Shown piece by piece: positions 32,052 through 41,401 of a stretch of 43,392 bases of DNA. A program made the translations under genes and the position numbers. The stretch's first letter is position 1, and the number at the start of each line of letters is the position of its first letter. The notes beneath the pieces were generated by a model, which was not told the origin of the DNA, searched no databases, and was given only the letters and a program-made list of their open reading frames with translations. The stretch spans positions 34,837 through 78,228 of the forward strand of contig DLGR01000037.1 of NCBI GenBank assembly GCA_002482805.1, given 5' to 3'. Source of the stretch: Micavibrio sp. UBA7689. Its GTDB lineage: Bacteria > Pseudomonadota > Alphaproteobacteria > Micavibrionales > Micavibrionaceae.

Positions 32052-34715
32052 CTAGGCTTTTTCAGCCAAAGATTTCAGGGCATAAAGCGCATCGAGGGCT
32101 TCACGGGGTGTTAGGGAATCAGGCTCTATTTCCTTCAGCGCGTTTTGCAGCGCGTTGTTTTGTTTCACGGGCTGTTTCACAGGAGCGGTCTGGAAGAGCG
32201 GCAGATCATCCGTGAGTTTCGTGATGGCGCCGGAATGTTCGCCCTTGTTCAGCATCTCCAGAATTTCCTGTGCGCGCGCCACGACGTTTTCGGGCAGGCC
32301 CGCCAGACGCGCGACATGGATACCGTAGGAACGATCCGCCGCGCCTGCCGCCACCGTGTGCAGGAACACGACATCGTTCTGCCATTCGCGCACCTGCATG
32401 GAATAGCAAGCCAAGGATGCAAGGCGTTCTTTGAGCGAAGTCAATTCGTGATAATGTGTGGCAAAGATGGAGCGGGATTTACACACTTCGTGCAGTTGTT
32501 CCACGCAGGCCCAGGCGATAGAGAGGCCGTCATATGTTGCCGTGCCACGCCCGATTTCATCGAGGATGACTAGTGATTTCGGTGTGGCCTGATTGAGGAT
32601 TGTCGCGGTTTCAACCATTTCGACCATAAATGTGGAGTGGCCGCGCGCGAGATCATCCGATGCGCCGACGCGGGAGAAGCATTTGTCGACGATGCCGATG
32701 GTCGCTTGATCGGCGGGTACGAACGAACCTATTTGGGCGAGTATCACGATCAACGCGTTCTGGCGCAGGAAGGTGGATTTACCCGCCATATTGGGGCCGG
32801 TGAGCAGCCAGAGTTTTTGCGACGGGTCGAGGGAGCAGTCGTTCGGGACAAACGCGGTGCCGGATTTCTTGAGCGCGGATTCCACGACAGGATGGCGGCC
32901 GCCCTTGATGTTGAAGGCAAGGCTGTCTTCCATGCGGGGCCGCGTGTAGTTGTTTTCTACGGCGAGATCGGCAAGCGAGAGCGCCACATCGAGTTCTGCC
33001 GCGCCGCGCGCAAGTTTGCCCAAGCTGTCGGACAGGGCAGCGGTTTGGGTGACGAAATCCGCGAAGAAGCGTTGTTCCAGTGCGAGGGATTTTTCAGCGG
33101 CGCTCGCGATATCGCGTTCCAATTCGGAAAGCTCGGGCGTGGTGAAGCGGGCGTTGTTCGCCAGCGTCTGACGGTGGATATAGGGGTTCGAATTATCCGT
33201 CGTCTTCACCATCATCTTGTCCGCGTGGCGCGACGGCACCTCGATGAAATAACCGAGAACATTATTATACGCGATTTTGAGCAGGGTAATTTCGGTGTGA
33301 TCGCGGTATTTTGCCTGTAACTGCGCTATCAGGCGTTTGGATTCATCGCGCAGGCCTCGCAGATGGTCGAGGTCTGCTGCAAAGCCTGTTTTGATAAAGC
33401 CGCCTTCGCGGTCCATCATCGGCAGGGTTTCATCGAGCGCGGATTTGAGCAGATCACGCAATGCCTGAATCTCGGATGAGGATTTGAGCGCGTCCGCAAA
33501 GTAATCCGTCACAGGGGTTTGCGCCGCGATAAGAACCGCGCGCAGGGTTTCGACAATACCCAACGCATCGCGCACGGAGCCCAGATCGCGCGGACCGCCG
33601 CGACCGATGGTAAGGCGGGACAAAGCACGTTCCAGATCGGGCAGTTCTTTCAGACGTTCGCGCAGATCGTTGCGGAGAGCGGATAGGCCGACGAAAGCTT
33701 CCACTTGATCGTGACGGGCATTGATTTGCGGAAGATCGGTGAGCGGGGCGGAGAGGCGTGTCTGCAGTAAGCGCGCGCCTGCGCCCGTGACGGTTTTGTC
33801 GATGCAGTCCAGCAAAGAGCCGCGGCGTTCGCCTGTTTGGGTGCGCACGAGTTCGAGGCTGCGCCGTGTGGCGGGATCGATATCCATGACCGCACCGCCG
33901 ATGATGCGGCGGGGACGGAAGATATGGGGCATTTTGTCTTTTTGCGTGCGCGCCACGTAATCGATCAACGCGCCTGCGGAAGCGATTTCCGCGCGGGACA
34001 ACGAGCCGAAAGATTCAATGGTGCCGACGCCGAAGAGCGTTTCCAGTCTTTTTTGCGCGTTCTGAGAATCGAACAGGGAAGAGGGTTGCGGCGTAAGGAT
34101 GTTTTTCTGCGTTTCGAATTGCGCGGCAAGGCGGTCCTGCAAAAGCAATTCCGAAGGGCCGATGCGATCCAGCGCGGCGGACAGGGTTTCGCGTTCCGCA
34201 GGCTGCACCAAGAATTCGCCCGTGGAAAGATCGAGCCATGAAAGCCCGAATTGTCCCGCCGCTTCACAGACGCAGGCGAGGTAGTTGTTTTCGCGGGCGT
34301 TGAGGAGCGTGTCTTCGGTCAATGTGCCTTGTGTCACAACACGTATGACGTCGCGGTTGACGAGTGCTTTGTATCCGCCGCGTTGTTTGGCCTGTTCCGG
34401 CGTTTCGGTTTGTTCGCAGATGGCAACGCGATAACCCGAGCGGATGAGTTTGGCCAGATAAGGTTCATAGGAATGGAACGGAACGCCGCACATGGGGATT
34501 TCCTGTCCTTCGTTCTTGCCGCGCTTGGTGAGTGTGATGTCTAGGCACTCGGACGCCTTGATCGCGTCATCGAAAAACATCTCGTAGAAATCGCCCATGC
34601 GGTAAAACAAAATGCAGTCGGGATATTGGGCTTTGAGCGCGTGATATTGCGCCATCATCGGTGTGTGGCCGACGGTTGTTGTTTCGTCTTCGCTTTTGAG
34701 GGCGGCTTGCGACAA
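32052..34715 (-). CDS. mutS: MutS, DNA mismatch recognition ATPase
   Basis: The 887-residue protein has the mismatch-binding motif FYRMGDFYEMFFDDA near residue 40, the connector and lever domains, and the ABC-type ATPase with Walker A TGPNMAGKST, Walker B VILDEIGRGT and the signature-like GHSTFMVEM. The C-terminal ~70 residues hold the small tetramerisation/beta-clamp-binding part. It starts mismatch repair. It sits 12 bp downstream of coaBC and upstream of glnD, a common alphaproteobacterial neighbourhood. Confidence 0.98.
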   Translation of the reverse strand: MSQAALKSEDETTTVGHTPMMAQYHALKAQYPDCILFYRMGDFYEMFFDDAIKASECLDITLTKRGKNEGQEIPMCGVPFHSYEPYLAKLIRSGYRVAICEQTETPEQAKQRGGYKALVNRDVIRVVTQGTLTEDTLLNARENNYLACVCEAAGQFGLSWLDLSTGEFLVQPAERETLSAALDRIGPSELLLQDRLAAQFETQKNILTPQPSSLFDSQNAQKRLETLFGVGTIESFGSLSRAEIASAGALIDYVARTQKDKMPHIFRPRRIIGGAVMDIDPATRRSLELVRTQTGERRGSLLDCIDKTVTGAGARLLQTRLSAPLTDLPQINARHDQVEAFVGLSALRNDLRERLKELPDLERALSRLTIGRGGPRDLGSVRDALGIVETLRAVLIAAQTPVTDYFADALKSSSEIQALRDLLKSALDETLPMMDREGGFIKTGFAADLDHLRGLRDESKRLIAQLQAKYRDHTEITLLKIAYNNVLGYFIEVPSRHADKMMVKTTDNSNPYIHRQTLANNARFTTPELSELERDIASAAEKSLALEQRFFADFVTQTAALSDSLGKLARGAAELDVALSLADLAVENNYTRPRMEDSLAFNIKGGRHPVVESALKKSGTAFVPNDCSLDPSQKLWLLTGPNMAGKSTFLRQNALIVILAQIGSFVPADQATIGIVDKCFSRVGASDDLARGHSTFMVEMVETATILNQATPKSLVILDEIGRGTATYDGLSIAWACVEQLHEVCKSRSIFATHYHELTSLKERLASLACYSMQVREWQNDVVFLHTVAAGAADRSYGIHVARLAGLPENVVARAQEILEMLNKGEHSGAITKLTDDLPLFQTAPVKQPVKQNNALQNALKEIEPDSLTPREALDALYALKSLAEKA

Positions 34716-34727
34716 AAGAATACTCCG

Positions 34728-35981
34728 TTATTTATGGTCGGCGGCGGGCGCCGTTTCTGCGCGGAAGTCCCTTTGCAGAGGCGTGCTCTTGTGAAAGAAC
34801 GCCACGACTTGTGCCCCGATGGCCTTGGCCACTTCGTCCTTGCCCATTTTGGGCAGTTGTTCCGTACCTGAGTGTTTCAGGAAATATACCTGATTTTGAT
34901 CGCTGCCGAAGGCGGGATTTTCACCATCAATCAAGTTAGCCACAATCATATCCGCGCCCTTGCTGTTGAGCTTTTTCGTGGCGTTGGCCAGCACATCGTT
35001 GGTTTCGGCGGCAAAGCCGATGACGAGGCGAGGGCGTGCGGTTTCAGAGGTGCCGATGGTTTTCAGGATGTCGGGGTTCTGGACCAAATCGATCGAGAGC
35101 GTGTCCTGACCGGGTTGTTTTTTCATCTTCTTGTCGGCGACTTCCGCGGGTGTCCAGTCGGCCACCGCAGCGGCGGCGATGAAGATATCCGCAGGCAAAG
35201 CTTCTTTACAGGCCGCGAGCATTTGTTTTGCGCTTTCGACCCGCACGGTGTTCACGCCTTTCGGATCGGGCAGGGATGTAGGACCGCTTACCAGTGTGAC
35301 ATCGGCGCCGAGACGTTGCAGTTCACGCGCGATGGCATCGCCCTGTTTGCCCGAAGAGCGGTTCGAGATGTAACGGACGGGGTCTATCGGTTCGACGGTG
35401 GGGCCGGTGGTGATGGCCGCCTTAAGCCCCGCCAGCGGCTTTGGGGCGAAGTGCGCCTGCGCCGCCGCCAGTATCTGTTCGGGTTCGACCATGCGGCCCG
35501 CACCTGTTTCACCGCAGGCCATGGACCCGACAGCAGGCCCCAGCAAGGTAAGATCTGCGCGTTTCAAAAGTGTTTTGTAATTGGCCTGCGTCGCTTCGTT
35601 GTCCCACATCTCCACATTCATCGCAGGCGCGATGAGGGCGGGTTTGTTTTTCGCGAGCAGTGTGGCGGAGGCGAGATCATCCGCAATACCCTGAACCATT
35701 TTCGCCATCAGATTGGCGGTAGCGGGGGCGACGATGATGAGGTCCGTATCGCGGGTCAGATAGATGTGATCCATAGGGTCTTTCGGATCGAACAATTCCG
35801 TGCGCAATTTTTCTTTGGTCAATGAATTGATGGCAAGCGGCGTGATAAATTCTTCGGCGTTCTTCGTCATGATCGCGGAGACTTCCGCGCCGTCTTTTTG
35901 CAGAAGGGAAATGAGCGCAGGCGCTTTCACGGCAGCGATGCCGCCCGAGATAATCAAAAGTATGCGTTTACCGTTCAGCAT
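34728..35981 (-). CDS. coaBC: CoaBC, phosphopantothenoylcysteine synthetase/decarboxylase
   Basis: The 417-residue fusion has the FMN-dependent CoaC decarboxylase at the N-terminus (about 1-190, SGGIAAVKAPALI; active-site region APAMNVEMW; ACGETGAGRM) and the CoaB synthetase at the C-terminus (about 195-400, TTGPTVEPIDPVRYISNRSSG). It carries out two steps of coenzyme A synthesis. A 37-residue membrane protein gene ends 2 bp before its start. Confidence 0.97.
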   Translation of the reverse strand: MLNGKRILLIISGGIAAVKAPALISLLQKDGAEVSAIMTKNAEEFITPLAINSLTKEKLRTELFDPKDPMDHIYLTRDTDLIIVAPATANLMAKMVQGIADDLASATLLAKNKPALIAPAMNVEMWDNEATQANYKTLLKRADLTLLGPAVGSMACGETGAGRMVEPEQILAAAQAHFAPKPLAGLKAAITTGPTVEPIDPVRYISNRSSGKQGDAIARELQRLGADVTLVSGPTSLPDPKGVNTVRVESAKQMLAACKEALPADIFIAAAAVADWTPAEVADKKMKKQPGQDTLSIDLVQNPDILKTIGTSETARPRLVIGFAAETNDVLANATKKLNSKGADMIVANLIDGENPAFGSDQNQVYFLKHSGTEQLPKMGKDEVAKAIGAQVVAFFHKSTPLQRDFRAETAPAADHK

Positions 35982-35983
35982 GT

Positions 35984-36097
35984 TTACCCTTGTGTCATAA
36001 AGGCAGGCGGCGCGATCCGCGTGAAGTAAACATATAGGCCGAAGCCTATGGTTGCCAATAACAGCACGCCCAATGTGATTTTTACGGTATTACCCAT
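35984..36097 (-). CDS. 37-residue single-pass membrane protein upstream of coaBC
   Basis: The frame starting at 36097 encodes a short basic start (MGNTVK), one transmembrane helix (ITLGVLLLATIGFGLYVYF) and a ~13-residue tail. An AAGGTGG ribosome site stands 5 bp before the ATG, and the stop is 2 bp from the coaBC start. Both points argue it is real and translated with coaBC. No family is recognised. Confidence 0.6.
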   Translation of the reverse strand: MGNTVKITLGVLLLATIGFGLYVYFTRIAPPAFMTQG

Positions 36098-36118
36098 GTT
36101 CCACCTTTGAAAAAGAAA

Positions 36119-36143
36119 GGCCCTGTCTTTGTGGGACAGGGCC
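36119..36143 (-). terminator. Rho-independent terminator after the LEA-like gene
   Basis: GGCCCTGTC and GACAGGGCC form a 9-bp stem with a 7-nt loop. On the minus strand the stem is followed by TTTCTTTTT. It ends the transcript of the gene at 36179-36631 and isolates it from coaBC. Confidence 0.88.
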
Positions 36144-36178
36144 GATCTTATTATCTTTTCAGATAAAGCGCGAGATAA

Positions 36179-36631
36179 TTACTCGGCTGCTTTTTCTGCG
36201 GCTTCTTCAGCAGCGTCAACTTTTTCTTTGTCTGCTTCAGCTTGTGCTTCGATAGCGTCTTTGGCAGCGTCTTTGTTGGCTTCTGCAGCGTCTTTGGAAG
36301 CGTCAGCAGAGTCTTTAGCGGCATCAACAGCTTCGTCAGCATTGTCTTCAGCAACTTTTGCATCTTCTACAGCGGCGTCAGCAGCGTCTTTAGCAGCTTC
36401 GGCGTCTGCTTCAACAGCGTCTTTGGCTGCTTCTGCATTTGCATCGATCGTGTCGCGAGCGGCTTCGGCTTGATCATCCGTAGGCGTGGCAACAACTTCG
36501 CCAGCTGCGGGTTCAACGGCGGAGATGTCCGTGCCCGTGGTGTCTTGGTTTTTGTAGATAACTTGCATTGCTGCGATACCTGCGAACAGGACAACGGCGG
36601 CGAATACAACGGATTTAACGATGTTGTTCAT
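36179..36631 (-). CDS. Membrane-anchored Ala/Glu/Lys-rich helical (LEA-like) protein
   Basis: The 150-residue product has an N-terminal transmembrane anchor (SVVFAAVVLFAGIAAM), a short linker with Pro/Gly/Thr, and ~95 residues made almost only of Ala, Asp, Glu and Lys in repeats of the EAAKDAADA type. The repeats should form one long charged helix, as in LEA-type or Lpp-like proteins, outside the inner membrane. No enzyme motif. Low-complexity composition prevents firm family assignment. A strong terminator follows. Confidence 0.75.
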   Translation of the reverse strand: MNNIVKSVVFAAVVLFAGIAAMQVIYKNQDTTGTDISAVEPAAGEVVATPTDDQAEAARDTIDANAEAAKDAVEADAEAAKDAADAAVEDAKVAEDNADEAVDAAKDSADASKDAAEANKDAAKDAIEAQAEADKEKVDAAEEAAEKAAE

Positions 36632-36784
36632 ATGATTAGCTTCCTTCAGTGTTAAAAATTAATCGAATGCACCGTTGTCGGTGTGTTTCGAGCACGCTCA
36701 TTTAGGTCAAAACCGTAATGAATGCAATGGCAAAGGTTATAGGAATTTATTACGGTAATTTCAAGGCCTTTTTGCATAAAGCCT

Positions 36785-37537
36785 TTATATTTTGACTCCC
36801 TCATGGATGGCAACAACGCCCAGCGTGAGGTTTTCAAAGCGGCAACGGCTGAATCCCGCCGTTTCCATGCGGTTTTGGAGTTCTTTTTGCGATGGGAATT
36901 TGCGGATCGATTCCACCAGATACTGATAGGAATCGCGATCTTTCGCCACAAGTTCGCCCATTTTCGGAATGAGACGATAGGAATATTCATCGTAAATTTT
37001 CGCGAGGAACGGTTCGTTCACTTTGGAGAATTCCAGACAATAGAATCTGCCGCCCGGTTTCAAAACACGCAGCGCGTCTTTCAACGCCGTGTCGATATGC
37101 GTGACGTTGCGAAGGCCGAACGCGATGGTGTACACATCCACGCTTTCGTCTTCAAAGGGCAGGGATTCCGCGTTGCCCGTGATCCATTCGAAACTGTCGC
37201 CGAGGCCTTTGTCTATTGCCCTATCACGACCGACAGCCAGCATTTCGGCGTTGAGATCGCACAGCGTGATTTTGCAATCAGGCCCCGCTTTTTTACGGAT
37301 GCGGAACGCTATGTCACCCGTGCCGCCCGCAACATCGAGATAATGCAGACCTGCGCGCGGGCGTATTTTGCGCACGAAGTGATCTTTCCAAAGCCTGTGC
37401 AGGCCGCCCGACATGATGTCGTTCATGATGTCGTAGTTGCTTGCTACGGAATCGAAAACGCCGATGACTTTGCGGGTTTTTTGTTCGGGGGTAACGGCTT
37501 CTTCGCCGAACCACTGGCTTTCGGGATTGGATTTCAT
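36785..37537 (-). CDS. ubiE: UbiE, ubiquinone/menaquinone C-methyltransferase
   Basis: The 250-residue protein has the UbiE markers: VFDSVASNYDIMNDIMSGGLHRLWK at the N-terminus, the SAM-binding LDVAGGTGDIAFR, DLNAEMLAVGR, FGLRNVTHIDTAL and LKPGGRFYCLEFSK. It performs the C-methylation of the benzoquinone ring in ubiquinone synthesis. It is transcribed divergently from murJ. Confidence 0.97.
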   Translation of the reverse strand: MKSNPESQWFGEEAVTPEQKTRKVIGVFDSVASNYDIMNDIMSGGLHRLWKDHFVRKIRPRAGLHYLDVAGGTGDIAFRIRKKAGPDCKITLCDLNAEMLAVGRDRAIDKGLGDSFEWITGNAESLPFEDESVDVYTIAFGLRNVTHIDTALKDALRVLKPGGRFYCLEFSKVNEPFLAKIYDEYSYRLIPKMGELVAKDRDSYQYLVESIRKFPSQKELQNRMETAGFSRCRFENLTLGVVAIHEGVKI

Positions 37538-37616
37538 AAAGCTTTATGTAGAGACCTTGCGCAATTTTGTAAACCGTCATTGCGAGGGGGCAGGGTTCAT
37601 AGGTATAACTAACCCC

Positions 37617-39170
37617 ATGAAATTGCTCAAAGCCATGGCCACCGTCGGCGGCCTCACGGGTGTGTCCCGTATCCTCGGATTTATCCGCGACGTCCTGACC
37701 GCCATCATCCTCGGCGCGGGGCCTTTGGCCGATGCGTTTATCGTGGCTTTGAAGCTCCCCAATTTTTTCCGCCGCGTGACAGCCGAGGGCGCGTTCAGCG
37801 TCTCTTTCGTGCCGATGTATTCAGCCAAGCTCCACAAAGACGGAGAGGCGAAGGCAGACGAATTTGCCAGCAACGCGTTCGCCGTGATGCTTTTTATTCT
37901 CGCGCCGTTCACGTTGATTTGTATTGCCGCCATGCCGCTTATCATCCGTTTGCTGGCACCCGGATTTGAAGTGGGAAGCGAGCGGTACGACCTCGCCGTT
38001 GAAATGACGCGCGTGACATTCCCCTATTTGCTGATGATTTCGCTTACCGCGTTGATGGGCGGGGTTTTGAACGCGCATGAAAAATTCGTGCCGTTCGCCG
38101 CCGCGCCGATTGTGTTCAACCTCGCGCTGATTGCGGCGCTGGTGTTTCTGGAACCTTACATGCAAAGCGGCGGGCATGCGCTTTCGTGGGGTTTGTTCGC
38201 GGCGGGGGTTCTGCAGTTTATCGGCATGTTTTATTTTATCAGGAAGCTCAAGATCGGCATCAAATTACAAATGCCGAAGTTCGATGTGGACATCAAAAAG
38301 CTTTTCAATTTGATGGGGCCCGGTGTGATAGGCGCGGGCGTGGTGCATATCAATTTGTTCGTGGATGTCATTATTGCCTCGACGCTCGCGACGGGTTCGA
38401 TTTCCTATCTGTATTACGCGGACCGTTTGAACCAGTTGCCATTGGGCATGGTGGGGATTGCGGTGGGCACGGCGTTGCTTCCCATGCTTTCCAAAGCGAT
38501 GGCGGGGGACAATGCGGCGGAGGCCAAACATCTTTTTAACCGCGCGTTGGAAGTGTGTTTGATTTTGGCTTTGCCAGCTGGTGTTGCGATGCTTGTCGTG
38601 GCAGAGCCGCTTATCAAAACATTATTCCAATACGGGAATTTCGATGCCGAAGATGCACGCACCACCGCGCATGTGTTGATGGGATACGCGCTCGGCGTGC
38701 CCGCCTATGTCGCGGGGAAGGTTTTGTCGACAACGTATTACGCACGGCACGACACCAAAACGCCCGTCAAAATGTCCGTTATGTCGGCGCTGCTCAATAT
38801 CGGTCTGGCGCTGATCTTGATTCAATTCATGGGTGTTGCGGGGATTGCATTGGCCACCGGTATTTGCGGATGGGTTTTGTTCACGTTGTTATTGCGCGGC
38901 CTGAAGGCCACGGACGCCGCGGCGCTAGATGCGCGGTTCAAACATTCCCTGCCGCGGATTATCTTTGCGTCTTGCCTTATGGCGCTCGTTCTGGCTATAG
39001 TCGCGCATTACTCAAGTGGATATTATGACGGTTCAAAGATTGAAAAAATCGCCTCTCTCGCAGTTCTTGTGGCCTCTGGCCTAGGAACATATTCGCTCGC
39101 CGTTCTCGGGACAGGCGCTATCAGTATCAAAGATCTCAAAAAATTATTCGTAAGGAAACGCGTACAATGA
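37617..39170 (+). CDS. murJ: MurJ, lipid II flippase
   Basis: The ATG at 37617 starts the family's conserved N-terminus (MKLLKAMATVGGLTGVSRILGFIRD); an earlier in-frame extension overlaps ubiE and is rejected. The 517-residue protein has about 14 transmembrane segments of the MOP superfamily, with GPLADAFIVALKLPNFFRR and EGAFSVSFVPMY typical of MurJ/MviN. It moves lipid II across the inner membrane. A TATAAC box ends 7 bp before the ATG and no ribosome site is present, so the message may be leaderless. It overlaps trpS by 4 bp. Confidence 0.96.
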   Translation: MKLLKAMATVGGLTGVSRILGFIRDVLTAIILGAGPLADAFIVALKLPNFFRRVTAEGAFSVSFVPMYSAKLHKDGEAKADEFASNAFAVMLFILAPFTLICIAAMPLIIRLLAPGFEVGSERYDLAVEMTRVTFPYLLMISLTALMGGVLNAHEKFVPFAAAPIVFNLALIAALVFLEPYMQSGGHALSWGLFAAGVLQFIGMFYFIRKLKIGIKLQMPKFDVDIKKLFNLMGPGVIGAGVVHINLFVDVIIASTLATGSISYLYYADRLNQLPLGMVGIAVGTALLPMLSKAMAGDNAAEAKHLFNRALEVCLILALPAGVAMLVVAEPLIKTLFQYGNFDAEDARTTAHVLMGYALGVPAYVAGKVLSTTYYARHDTKTPVKMSVMSALLNIGLALILIQFMGVAGIALATGICGWVLFTLLLRGLKATDAAALDARFKHSLPRIIFASCLMALVLAIVAHYSSGYYDGSKIEKIASLAVLVASGLGTYSLAVLGTGAISIKDLKKLFVRKRVQ

Positions 39171-40174
39171 AACGCATATTTTCGGGCATGCAGCCCACCA
39201 ACCGTTTGACCCTCGGCAATTATCTGGGCGCGCTGCGCAACTGGGTGAAGATGCAGGACGAGCCGGGTTCGGAATGTATCTACTGCGTTGTCGATCTGCA
39301 CGCCAACACGACGGGATATAACCCCGACACGTTGAAAAACTCCACGCGCGAAGTGGCCGCGGCGTATATCGCGGCGGGCGTCGATCCCAAAAAATCCATC
39401 ATCTTCGCGCAGTCTTCCGTTGCGGGGCATGCGCAGCTGGGCTGGATGCTGTCGTGCATCACACCGCTTGGCTGGCTCAACCGCATGACGCAGTTCAAGG
39501 ACAAGGCCGGCAAGGACAAGGAAAAAGCGTCTGCGGGTCTTTACACCTATCCTGCATTGATGGCGGCGGATGTTTTGCTCTATCACGGTACGCATGTACC
39601 GGTGGGCGATGACCAGAAACAGCATGTCGAACTGATGCGCGACATTGCGATTTCGTTCAACCAGCATATCGCCAAGCGGGATTTCTTCCCCGTGCCCGAG
39701 CCTGTGATTATGGGCGAGGCGACGCGTGTGATGAGTTTGCGCGACGGTACGCAGAAAATGAGCAAATCCGCCGAAAGCGATATGACGCGTATAAACCTGA
39801 CCGACGATGCCGATACGATTTCGAATAAAATCAAAAAGGCGAAAACGGATGCGGGGAATGTTCCGAGCACGGAGGCCGAATGCGAGGGCAGGCCCGAAGC
39901 CAAAAACCTTCTGACAATCTATGCGGCTTTGAATGAAACGACGCGCGAAAAGGTGATGCAGGAATATGGCGGGCAACAGTTTTCGGCGTTCAAGAATGCG
40001 CTGTCCGACCTCACGGTCGCCAAGATGGGGCCGATCACAAACCGTATGCGGGAATTGATGGCGGATACGAACGAAATAGACCGCATTCTGGCCAACAGCG
40101 CGGATCGGGCCAACACCATCGCCGAGCCTGTCCTCAGGGAAGCTATGGACATCATGGGATTCTGGCGGAAGTAA
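39167..40174 (+). CDS. trpS: TrpS, tryptophanyl-tRNA synthetase
   Basis: The 335-residue class I synthetase has the HIGH-type motif in PTNRLTLGNYLGA, the tryptophan/ATP pocket segments (LMAADVLLYHGTHVPVGDDQKQH) and the KMSKS loop (GTQKMSKSAES). The start overlaps the murJ stop. A plausible stem-loop lies downstream (about 40215-40239), although it is not followed by a clear T run. Confidence 0.97.
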   Translation: MKRIFSGMQPTNRLTLGNYLGALRNWVKMQDEPGSECIYCVVDLHANTTGYNPDTLKNSTREVAAAYIAAGVDPKKSIIFAQSSVAGHAQLGWMLSCITPLGWLNRMTQFKDKAGKDKEKASAGLYTYPALMAADVLLYHGTHVPVGDDQKQHVELMRDIAISFNQHIAKRDFFPVPEPVIMGEATRVMSLRDGTQKMSKSAESDMTRINLTDDADTISNKIKKAKTDAGNVPSTEAECEGRPEAKNLLTIYAALNETTREKVMQEYGGQQFSAFKNALSDLTVAKMGPITNRMRELMADTNEIDRILANSADRANTIAEPVLREAMDIMGFWRK

Positions 40175-40218
40175 CGCGTAAATTTGCGGGGAAAGGCTGA
40201 AATGCCTTACGCTTTGGC

Positions 40219-40246
40219 TTGTACCCCCTTACAGCCAAGGTATAAT
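40219..40246 (+). promoter_or_regulatory. Promoter placing transcription start at the ATG of 40254
   Basis: TTGTAC (40219-40224) and TATAAT (40241-40246) are 16 bp apart. The start codon is 8 bp after the -10, where transcription itself is expected to begin, so the message is probably leaderless. Confidence 0.6.
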
Positions 40247-40253
40247 CGATTCC

Positions 40254-40904
40254 ATGATTTTACGTCTTTTCATATTTCTCGCAGTGCTCGCCCTCCCCAC
40301 CGTCGCCAAGGCGGATTACTATTTTTGGCAGGACGAGGGGACAGGTCTTTCCCTGACATTCCCCGACACGTGGAAGACGGTCAACAACACCAATCCCGAT
40401 ACGATCGCGACGATCGCAGGCCCCAAAGACGGCGCCCAGCCTGTTTGCCGTGTCGATGCGCGCCCCGACAAGCGCTATACGATTTTCCCCGCGCGTTACG
40501 GCGATTCCGTTCAGAAGGTTGCTGTGTCGGAAAAATTCTGGCGCGAATATCTGGGCCAGTATGATGAATTCGAACTGGGCACGATGCATAACGGATCGGG
40601 CCTCGGCCGCTGGTTCGCTTCGTTCGCGCTCGCTTCCTACAACAAGCATTTCGGCAGTGTTTTACAAGCGCGCCGTGCGATCATGTTCGCATCGCTTTAC
40701 AACGACACGCTGTATATCGTGGAGTGCTCCGCGCTCAGCCATGGCTATGACCGCTGGGAGAATGATTTCCGCGGCATCATCAAGAGTGTGGATTTCAAGA
40801 AAGCTTTCCACGAGCTTCCAACGGGCGAATACGCCAATTTCCTGCATGATGCCGAGATGTATTTCTGGGCGCAGACAGGACCCGAAGGCACCACAGCTTA
40901 TTAG
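40254..40904 (+). CDS. Secreted hypothetical protein
   Basis: The 216-residue protein has a signal peptide (LRLFIFLAVLALPTVAKA) and a mature domain beginning DYYFWQDEGTGLSLTFPDTWK, which recalls the PsbP/DUF1795-type fold that binds or presents surfaces in the periplasm. It has two Cys (VCRVD, VECSA) that could be oxidised. Family not firmly recognised. A strong promoter precedes it with no room for a 5' leader. It converges with the P-loop gene at 40901, overlapping by 4 bp. Confidence 0.75.
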   Translation: MILRLFIFLAVLALPTVAKADYYFWQDEGTGLSLTFPDTWKTVNNTNPDTIATIAGPKDGAQPVCRVDARPDKRYTIFPARYGDSVQKVAVSEKFWREYLGQYDEFELGTMHNGSGLGRWFASFALASYNKHFGSVLQARRAIMFASLYNDTLYIVECSALSHGYDRWENDFRGIIKSVDFKKAFHELPTGEYANFLHDAEMYFWAQTGPEGTTAY

Positions 40905-41401
40905 AATTTCAATTCGCGCGCATTCAGCTTTTTCAACGCTTCCGTAAGAACGGGATCCGCGGCGATTACGTCGTGTATTTTGAGGGTCATTTTACGCCTG
41001 CGTCCTTCGCGTTCGAATTCAACGGATGCGATTTTGTCCGTCATGTTGAAGGGGTGTTCCAGCAGATCATAGCCGCCGTATCCGCGTATGCGCGGGAAGA
41101 GGTAGGCGAGACCCGCACTGCTGCCTGCATCGCCACAACGCACTTGTCTGAGCGTTCTATCGCTCACCATATCGATACGTTTGAATTCAGGACGCGGCAT
41201 CTGGCCGACAATCTCGTCGCCTTCGAAAACGGCCTTCGCAAAGGCTTGGGCGAATGTGCTTTTGCCGATTTCGGGCGGACCCATCAGGGCTATGCTCCAC
41301 ACAGCGCCTTCGGGGCGATATCTTTCGTGGGCGCGCGCAAATTTCTGTGCGATCGATTGCGTTTGTTCCAAGGTGGAGCAATCGAGCTGATACAGCTTCA
41401 T
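40901..41401 (-). CDS. TsaE-like P-loop protein, copy 2
   Basis: The 166-residue protein has a Walker A motif GPPEIGKST near residue 41 in a TsaE-like setting (N-terminal STLEQTQSIAQKFAR, then the P-loop, then GGYDLLEHPFN where TsaE has its HxDxYR). It is a paralogue of the upstream gene: the P-loop FAQAFAKAVF / FTQAFTKAVF and GGYDLLEH / GGYDILEH blocks match. It overlaps that gene by 4 bp. Whether either is the true TsaE for t6A synthesis is doubtful because key residues differ. Confidence 0.55.
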   Translation of the reverse strand: MKLYQLDCSTLEQTQSIAQKFARAHERYRPEGAVWSIALMGPPEIGKSTFAQAFAKAVFEGDEIVGQMPRPEFKRIDMVSDRTLRQVRCGDAGSSAGLAYLFPRIRGYGGYDLLEHPFNMTDKIASVEFEREGRRRKMTLKIHDVIAADPVLTEALKKLNARELKF

